From NCBI RefSeq assembly GCF_005870035.1, contig NZ_SWJG01000006.1:184279-248278 (forward strand): DNA of 64,000 bases. The letters are read 5' to 3'. The DNA comes from Spirosoma lacussanchae. Lineage in GTDB: Bacteria; Bacteroidota; Bacteroidia; Cytophagales; Spirosomataceae. Shown in pieces: positions 58,826-64,000 of this stretch (position 1 is its first letter; every line of letters begins with the position of its first letter). The notes beneath the pieces were generated by a model that worked only from the letters and a program-made list of their open reading frames with translations, did no database searches and was not told the DNA's origin. Both the position numbers and the translations under genes were made by a program.

Positions 58826-59926
58826 CTACCTGATTCCGTAAGAAGTTTCCGAGACAATGTAATCGACCACCTGTTTGAGATCGCCGGTTTCCTGGAAAAC
58901 AGCCAGTTGGCGGTCGGCTCCCGTACCCATCTCCAGAATTTTGAGCACGTATTCGCATTCGGCCCGGCTCCCCAGTTCATCGACCACGTCGTCAATAAAA
59001 GCGAGCAGTTCGTGGATCAGCTGATGGGTAGGTACTTCTTCCTGTTTACCGAAATCAATCAGCTTTCCTTCGATGCCATACCGGGCTGCGCGCCATTTGT
59101 TTTCGTTGATCAGAATGCGCCGGTAGGGTCGGAAATTCAGGTTCTGACCCATCAGCTTATGAATTTTGGCAACCAGCGCCTGCATGATAGCCGCCAGGCA
59201 TATGGTTTCATCGACCCGCATCGGCACGTCGCAGATCCGGAACTCGATGGTGTCGAAAAAGGGATGAAGCCGGATGTCCCACCAGATTTTTTTACCGTTG
59301 TCGATACAGCCCGTTTTGACCAGCAAATTGATATACTCGTCGTACTCGGCGGCCGATGCAAAAAAGTCCGGGATGCCCGTGCGCGGAAACTTATCAAATA
59401 CTTTAGAACGGTACGATTTGAAGCCGGTATTACGGCCGCGCCAGAACGGGGAGCTGGTCGACAGGGCGTAGATATGAGGCAGAAAGTACCGCACGGCGTT
59501 CATGATCTGAATTCCCTCGTTCCGGCTTTGAATGCCTACGTGGACGTGAAGGCCAAAAATCAGGTTGGAGCGGGCCACGTCGCGCATTTCTTCAATGAGC
59601 CGGTCGTAACGTTCGTTCGGGGTGATGAGCTGACTTTGCCAGTCCGAAAATGGGTGGGTGCCAGCTGCTGCTACCTTGAGGTTCTGTTTCTCGGCCAGTT
59701 CAATAATCTCCTGACGCAGATACGTCACTTCCTGCCGGGCCTCGTGGATGTTGTGGCAGATGTTGGTGCCTACCTCTACCACGGCCTGGTGCATCTCTGC
59801 TTTTACGCGCTCCTGAAGTATGATTTTGCCACCCTCTACCAGCTTGGACATGTGTGACCGGAGCTCGCGGGTTTCTGGGTCTATCGTCTGAAATTCTTCT
59901 TCGATTCCAAGGGTAAATTCAGGCAT
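58826..59926 (-). CDS. Carboxylate-amine ligase, GCS2/YbdK type
   Basis: 366 residues, the usual YbdK length. The start Phe-Thr-Leu-Gly-Ile-Glu-Glu-Glu-Phe-Gln has the conserved metal-binding Glu. Other blocks are Gly-Thr-Asn-Ile-Cys near 52, Gly-Thr-His-Pro-Phe near 89, Gly-Leu-His-Val-His-Val-Gly near 125, Trp-Trp-Asp-Ile-Arg-Leu-His-Pro near 215, Glu-Phe-Arg-Ile-Cys-Asp near 228, and Asn-Lys-Trp-Arg-Ala-Ala-Arg-Tyr-Gly near 278. The family joins glutamate or a similar acid to an amine, as glutamate-cysteine ligase does. It is the first gene of the same-strand run. The true substrates are unknown. Confidence 0.92.
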   Translation of the reverse strand: MPEFTLGIEEEFQTIDPETRELRSHMSKLVEGGKIILQERVKAEMHQAVVEVGTNICHNIHEARQEVTYLRQEIIELAEKQNLKVAAAGTHPFSDWQSQLITPNERYDRLIEEMRDVARSNLIFGLHVHVGIQSRNEGIQIMNAVRYFLPHIYALSTSSPFWRGRNTGFKSYRSKVFDKFPRTGIPDFFASAAEYDEYINLLVKTGCIDNGKKIWWDIRLHPFFDTIEFRICDVPMRVDETICLAAIMQALVAKIHKLMGQNLNFRPYRRILINENKWRAARYGIEGKLIDFGKQEEVPTHQLIHELLAFIDDVVDELGSRAECEYVLKILEMGTGADRQLAVFQETGDLKQVVDYIVSETSYGIR

Positions 59927-60046
59927 TTGTGCGTTGGGTTTGAAAGGATCAGATTATCATGTAAGACTGGAAACGAAGAGGTAAGATAATAGTTTTTCAA
60001 AACCGAATCATACCGGCTGTGTTTTTATGGTAAATAGAAATGGATT

Positions 60047-60307
60047 ATGAAAACGGAGCGAGAAAAAAAACTGATCACTAAATACTGGCTCTACGGCGGA
60101 AGCGGGGCCATGCTGCTGGGCACCGGCCTGGCGGTGCTATTACATGGGTCAAAGATGAAAGAGGTAGGCGAAGATCCGTGGTTCTGGGTCAGCACCGGTG
60201 GTTTTGCCCTGATTATGTCGGGGTTAAGCTTCATTGGCGACGCCAACCGCTTCAGAACTATGGCCGATGTGCTGAACGAACTTGACCAGCGGTCCGCAGC
60301 TCAGTAG
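60047..60307 (+). CDS. Small two-helix membrane protein
   Basis: 86 residues. A basic start (Arg-Glu-Lys-Lys-Leu-Ile-Thr-Lys) is followed by two membrane helices (about 16-33 and 46-63) and a short soluble tail. By the positive-inside rule both ends face the cytoplasm. No family is recognised. It stands alone, divergent from the carboxylate-amine ligase gene 120 bases away, and ends at a shared terminator. Confidence 0.75.
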   Translation: MKTEREKKLITKYWLYGGSGAMLLGTGLAVLLHGSKMKEVGEDPWFWVSTGGFALIMSGLSFIGDANRFRTMADVLNELDQRSAAQ

Positions 60308-60343
60308 CGAGACCCGACGGAACCAGCTACTCAAACATACCTA

Positions 60344-60385
60344 TATAAAAAGAGGACCGGTAATCATGCCGGTCCTCTTTTTATA
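60344..60385. terminator. Bidirectional terminator between the small membrane protein and mtaB
   Basis: A perfect 17-bp stem (60344-60360 with 60369-60385), 8-base loop, and A/T-rich outer ends giving U-tracts both ways. Confidence 0.9.
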
Positions 60386-60400
60386 TACGGTCTTCGCCGA

Positions 60401-61729
60401 TTAGTGGTGTTCCAGTACAACAGTTTCTTCTACTTCTACCAGCCCGTTGGGGTTGATGGTCGTGAGTCGCACGGGCAGTGTTTCGTTTATCCGGAGCGGG
60501 TCGTACCGGGCCACTACCCGAACGTAGTTCTCGGTGAAGCCCTGCATAAATCCATCTTCCACATCTTCTTCGAACAGGACCGTTGCTTCGCGACCCAGCT
60601 GTGACTCGTAGAAGGCCCGGCGCATTTTTTCGGAGAGGATGTGTAGCATCCGGCTTCGATCAGCCCGAACGTTGCCGGGAACCACCGGTTTGATGCTCAA
60701 CGCGGTAGTGTTGGGCCGCTCAGAGTAGGTAAATACGTGCAGATAGGAAACCGGCAGTTCGGTTAGGAACTGATAGGTTTCCAGAAACAGCTCTTCCGTT
60801 TCGCCGGGATGCCCTACAATAACGTCGACGCCAATACAGGCATGAGGCATTAACTGTTTAATGCGCGCCACGCGGTCGGCGTACAGGTCGCGTTTGTAGC
60901 GTCGGCGCATCAGGCCCAGTACCCGGTTGCTGCCCGACTGTAGCGGCACGTGGAAATGCGGCACAAATCGCTTCGAAGAGGCCACAAACGCGATGATGTC
61001 GTCGGTCAGCAGGTTGGGTTCGATACTCGAAATGCGGAATCGCTCGATACCGTCCACCTCATCCAGCGCCCGGATCAGGTCCAGGAAGGTTTCCTGCCGG
61101 TCGTTCCCGCCAGACAGGCCGAAATCACCAATGTTTACCCCTGTCAAAACGATTTCTTTAACCCCCCGTGCGGCAATATCGCGGGCCGATGCCACAACAT
61201 TGGCAATCGTATCGGACCGACTCTTGCCCCGCGCCAGTGGAATCGTACAGTACGAACAAGGGTAATCGCAGCCATCCTGCACCTTCAGAAACGTACGGGT
61301 TCGATCGTTGAGTGAATAGCTGGCGTGGTAATCAATGGCGTGTTCGATCGGGGAGTTGAAGATCTGCGCCGACTGCCCATCCGGTACTTTCACGAATGTT
61401 GGCATCAGCTCGTGTAACCGGAATTTCTCGGCTGCGCCCAGTACCGCATCGACACCCGGAATGGCAGCGATTTCCTGTGGTTTCAGTTGAGCGTAACAAC
61501 CCAGAATAGCGATGTAGCCATCGGGGTTGATTTTCTGAGCCTCGCGAACAATCTTCCGGCACTTCTTGTCGGCGTTATCCGTAACGGAGCAGGTATTGAC
61601 AATAAAAATGTCGGGCTGCTGATTAAACTCAACCCGCTCGTACCCCTGTTGCTCCATCATCCGGGCCAGGGTCGACGTTTCTGAGAAGTTCAGCTTGCAG
61701 CCAAGCGTATAGAAAGCTACTTTTTTCAC
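60401..61729 (-). CDS. mtaB: tRNA ct6A/t6A37 methylthiotransferase MtaB
   Basis: 442 residues from the GTG at 61729. The longest frame starts at a TTG (61750) that lies inside the -7 box and cannot be the start; with GTG the protein begins Lys-Lys-Val-Ala-Phe-Tyr-Thr-Leu-Gly-Cys, the normal family start. The N-terminal domain has Cys in Gly-Cys-Lys-Leu-Asn, Asn-Thr-Cys-Ser-Val and Gly-Cys-Tyr-Ala-Gln. The radical SAM CxxxCxxC is in Cys-Asp-Tyr-Pro-Cys-Ser-Tyr-Cys near 152-159, and a TRAM domain closes the protein. The enzyme adds methylthio to t6A at position 37 of tRNAs reading ANN codons. Confidence 0.93.
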   Translation of the reverse strand: MKKVAFYTLGCKLNFSETSTLARMMEQQGYERVEFNQQPDIFIVNTCSVTDNADKKCRKIVREAQKINPDGYIAILGCYAQLKPQEIAAIPGVDAVLGAAEKFRLHELMPTFVKVPDGQSAQIFNSPIEHAIDYHASYSLNDRTRTFLKVQDGCDYPCSYCTIPLARGKSRSDTIANVVASARDIAARGVKEIVLTGVNIGDFGLSGGNDRQETFLDLIRALDEVDGIERFRISSIEPNLLTDDIIAFVASSKRFVPHFHVPLQSGSNRVLGLMRRRYKRDLYADRVARIKQLMPHACIGVDVIVGHPGETEELFLETYQFLTELPVSYLHVFTYSERPNTTALSIKPVVPGNVRADRSRMLHILSEKMRRAFYESQLGREATVLFEEDVEDGFMQGFTENYVRVVARYDPLRINETLPVRLTTINPNGLVEVEETVVLEHH

Positions 61730-61747
61730 GGTCAGTGGTATATCCTG

Positions 61748-61755
61748 CAAAAGTA
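61748..61755 (-). promoter_or_regulatory. -7 element of mtaB
   Basis: Minus-strand TACTTTTG fits TAnnTTTG and ends 18 bases before the GTG start. It decides the start codon of mtaB because the TTG of the longest frame overlaps it. Confidence 0.6.
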
Positions 61756-62120
61756 CAAAAAAACGACCGGACGGGTTCCGCGTCAGCCACTAATGAATGG
61801 CTGAAAATGGCAGGTTGTTCGATCGGATATTCATACCTGTATAGAGTACCGTGATGCAGCAAACAGGGTCAAAAAACGGAGTCGTCTGCGCTGAAAAGTT
61901 GTCGAAACGGTAGAAAGAGGTTTTACTAGCAGGCAAAGATTTTTAATGAAAAATATGGCAGTTTACTGCACTGAACGAATTAAAATTATAATATTTCCAC
62001 AAAAACAGTTGAAAATATGGCTTTTGCTTCCATGGGCTTTTATAATTTATGGTGAAGGGCACTTATATTTGCTAAACGTATCGTAACAAAACCCAAACAA
62101 TTCATTCCACCTGTACAATC
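61756..62120. other. Divergent intergenic region between mtaB and the glutamine synthetase gene
   Basis: 365 bases, strongly AT-rich in its right half (61930-62060). It holds the mtaB promoter on the left and the probable glnII -7 box on the right. I see no ORF and no clear regulator palindrome. Confidence 0.45.
62064..62071 (+). promoter_or_regulatory. Probable -7 element of the glutamine synthetase gene
   Basis: TATATTTG fits TAnnTTTG and lies 49 bases before the ATG. The -33 side is only T-rich (around 62037-62040, no TTG). An activator may be used. Confidence 0.55.
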
Positions 62121-63158
62121 ATGGCAAAGTCGAAGTTAGAGTACATTTGGCTCGATGGCTATAAGCCCACCCAAAGTCTGCGTTCCAAAACAAAAATCGA
62201 AGGCGATTTCTCCGGCAAACTTGAAGATTGCCCGATGTGGTCGTTTGACGGTTCTTCGACCGAGCAGGCCGAAGGCGGTTCTTCAGACTGTCTGCTGAAA
62301 CCGGTATTCATCTGCCCTGACCCACAACGTAAGAATGGTTATCTGGTGATGTGCGAAGTACTGAATGCCGACGGAACCCCGCACGTAACCAACGGTCGCG
62401 CCACAATCGAAGACGACGATAACGATTTCTGGTTCGGCTTCGAACAAGAGTACTTCCTGTGGGATATGGCCATCGATAAACCGCTGGGTTTCCCGGCCGA
62501 GGGTTTCCCCAAACGGCCCCAGGGCCCTTATTACTGTTCGGTAGGCGCACAAAACGCCTACGGTCGTAGCATCGTTGAAGAACACCTCGACGCCTGTCTG
62601 GAAGCTGGTCTGAACGTAGAAGGTATCAACGCCGAAGTAGCAACGGGGCAGTGGGAGTTCCAGATTTTTGCCAAAGGTGCCAAAGACGCTGGTGATCAGA
62701 TTTGGGTAGCCCGTTACCTCCTGGAGCGTATCGGCGAAAAATATAACGTATCGATCAACTGGCACTGTAAGCCGCTGGGCGACACCGACTGGAACGGATC
62801 GGGTATGCACGCCAACTTCTCGAACACGACACTTCGTACGGCGGGCAGCAAAGAAGTATACGACAAAATCTGTAGCGGATTTGGTCGTACGCCCGAGATC
62901 ATCAAAGCCTGTATCGATGTATACGGCGCCGACAACCACCTGCGCCTGACCGGTAAGCACGAAACCCAGTCGATCGATCAGTTCTCGTTCGGGGTGTCTG
63001 ACCGGGGGGCCTCGATCCGTATCCCTATCGCTACGGTAGAGCGCGGCTGGAAAGGCTGGCTCGAAGATCGCCGGCCCAACTCGGCTGCTGATCCGTACAA
63101 AGTGGCGGCTGTGATCATCAAAACCGTTAAGGCGGCCGACGTTCTGGAAACGGCTTAA
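62121..63158 (+). CDS. glnII: Type II (eukaryote-like) glutamine synthetase
   Basis: 345 residues, close to plant and animal GSII (about 350-375) and much shorter than GSI (about 470). The beta-grasp start has Glu-Tyr-Ile-Trp-Leu-Asp-Gly. Trp-Ser-Phe-Asp-Gly-Ser-Ser-Thr lies near 40-47, the active-site Glu-Gln-Glu-Tyr near 109-112, Gly-Gln-Trp-Glu-Phe-Gln near 176-181, Gly-Met-His-Ala-Asn-Phe near 228-233, and Asp-Arg-Gly-Ala-Ser-Ile-Arg-Ile near 293-300. It joins ammonia to glutamate with ATP. It is not adenylylated like GSI (no Tyr397 site), so control is likely through transcription. A very long hairpin ends it. Confidence 0.95.
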   Translation: MAKSKLEYIWLDGYKPTQSLRSKTKIEGDFSGKLEDCPMWSFDGSSTEQAEGGSSDCLLKPVFICPDPQRKNGYLVMCEVLNADGTPHVTNGRATIEDDDNDFWFGFEQEYFLWDMAIDKPLGFPAEGFPKRPQGPYYCSVGAQNAYGRSIVEEHLDACLEAGLNVEGINAEVATGQWEFQIFAKGAKDAGDQIWVARYLLERIGEKYNVSINWHCKPLGDTDWNGSGMHANFSNTTLRTAGSKEVYDKICSGFGRTPEIIKACIDVYGADNHLRLTGKHETQSIDQFSFGVSDRGASIRIPIATVERGWKGWLEDRRPNSAADPYKVAAVIIKTVKAADVLETA

Positions 63159-63162
63159 GCCG

Positions 63163-63224
63163 CCCAGACTAATACCAAGAAGCCCGGTCGCTCACGCGAC
63201 CGGGCTTCTTGGTATTAGTCTGGG
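63163..63224. terminator. 29-bp perfect hairpin after the glutamine synthetase gene
   Basis: Arms 63163-63191 and 63196-63224 match perfectly over 29 bases around a 4-base loop, then TAAAAAAA follows. It starts 4 bases after the stop. It is the longest stem in the window. The plus-strand U-tract is absent; a minus-strand transcript would have one on the other side only weakly. Confidence 0.85.
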
Positions 63225-63365
63225 TAAAAAAACGGTTTTTGGACCGCCCAGAAGGTTGATTGGGAAGTTCAAGTTCAAGCATATCAATATTTGCAATATT
63301 AAGTGGCCAATCTTATACAATATAACAAAGCTTGATGATAAGAAAATTGTCAACTTTAACCTACT

Positions 63366-63941
63366 TCACTGGCTCAATTGTAAGCGAGCTCCGTTCGACA
63401 ATTTTAAGGCACCAGGCAACTCATAAATAAGTTTACGTGCTTTGGCAGCATAATTATCTGGAATAACAACCGTATGCTTTAGATAAACTATGTCAGTACT
63501 AATTGGTATGTGACCGCATGACCATGTCGAAGTAGAATTCCATGAACCGTTCGATATAGTAGTACAACTCGTACTATTTGGTCCATTCAGGCGTACGATC
63601 CATGCGTCTGTATATCCAAGGTTGATAGTGACATCACCTGTTGAGGATTCTGCTGACCCTGCTACGATACATCCTCCATCGGCTGTGGAAAATATGGCAA
63701 CAGCATCTTCTCTTTCTCTTCCCCCCAACGCTTTTTGCCAGATAAGCGCGCCTGAAGAATTTAACTTAGTTACCCAATAGTCTGTACTTCCTGGATATGA
63801 TGAGTGGAATCCAGTTACGTCTCCATCTCTTGATTGAATAGAACCAGTTATTATGTATTCATCTTGGTTGGTTTGGACTTGCAACAAAACACTGGACAAA
63901 CTTTTAAGCAACTTGTTGGCACTGCCCACTGTAATAGTCAA
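63366..63941 (-). pseudogene. 3' part of a secreted repeat protein, 5' end broken
   Basis: The open frame gives 191 codons and ends at TAA-type stop 63366-63368. It starts only at TTG, with an in-frame TAG 15 bases before it, and the first residues are already inside a repeat. Two repeats of the Asp-Gly-Asp-Val-Thr-Gly...Asp-Tyr-Trp-Val-Thr-Lys-Leu-Asn-Ser-Ser-Gly type (about 25-120) recall Bacteroidota propeller-like surface repeats. A short Cys-containing end domain follows (about 125-191, Gly-Ser-Trp-Asn-Ser-Thr-Ser-Thr-Trp-Ser-Cys-Gly) that commonly closes such secreted proteins in Spirosoma relatives. The upstream part is either frameshifted or outside the window. The region is AT-rich. 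Confidence 0.6.
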
Positions 63942-64000
63942 AAGGGGAAAGATAGCCTAGCGCCGAATGCCTGCGTTGCCGGTTATACCAAATCTCTATA

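Noticed and set aside
1..64000. CRISPR arrays, rRNA or tRNA genes
   Set aside because: No evenly spaced repeats and no recognisable RNA gene seen on either strand.

Overview
The window looks like chromosomal DNA of a Cytophagales bacterium (Bacteroidota), close to Spirosoma or a relative. The support is: TAnnTTTG promoter -7 boxes instead of sigma-70 boxes, few Shine-Dalgarno sequences, type IX secretion proteins (a PorD/DUF4835 homologue, a T9SS sorting domain, a PorE-like OmpA protein), a eukaryote-like type II glutamine synthetase, a Rho factor with a very long disordered insertion, and the conserved bamD-rpoZ-coaBC-porD-recN gene order. Most genes are moderately GC-rich. About 4.9-9.6 kb and the last 0.7 kb are visibly richer in AT. 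I see no rRNA, tRNA or CRISPR array.

Layout. 0-5 kb: signalling genes (end of a receiver protein, an NtrC-type sigma-54 activator, a single-domain receiver, a receiver-PAS-kinase) and an outer-membrane beta-barrel protein. 5-9.6 kb: a decayed accessory region with an NTF2-like gene broken by one amber codon, an AT-rich desaturase-reductase-ferredoxin fusion, a DoxX gene, and fossils of an IS5-type and an IS3-type element. 9.6-18.8 kb: small stress-type proteins, a Tat-exported oxidoreductase, a GT61 glycosyltransferase, glgX, and a block of DUF2383-DUF3140-DUF2945-OmpA. 19-29 kb: a lipase-like lipoprotein, a TolB-like propeller, an OmpR/kinase pair with direct repeats upstream, DUF1573, an S9 peptidase and a GH130 enzyme. 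29-35 kb: two very acidic or hydrophilic small ORFs, isochorismate synthase with a hotdog thioesterase (menaquinone), a histidine phosphatase, a LytS/LytTR pair and an RsiV-like lipoprotein.

35-54 kb is housekeeping and envelope: rho, coaX, an outer-membrane protein, lptC, a cytochrome c/SCO/lipoprotein group, recN, porD, coaBC, rpoZ, bamD, a T9SS cargo, an OstA-like LPS transport protein, tilS, and a PorE-like OmpA protein. 54-60 kb holds an SDR gene facing a five-gene same-strand run: GCS2-type carboxylate-amine ligase, class I glutamine amidotransferase, ATP-grasp-like enzyme, SDR and DinB. I consider this the best candidate for an undescribed small-molecule pathway. 60-64 kb: a small membrane protein, mtaB, the type II glutamine synthetase, and the 3' part of a secreted repeat protein whose 5' end is broken or lies outside the window.

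A recurring feature is the use of long, nearly perfect inverted repeats (13-29 bp arms) as gene ends, most of them between convergent genes. One lies inside the coding sequence of an opposing gene, one inside the start of lptC, and one between two genes of the amidoligase run.
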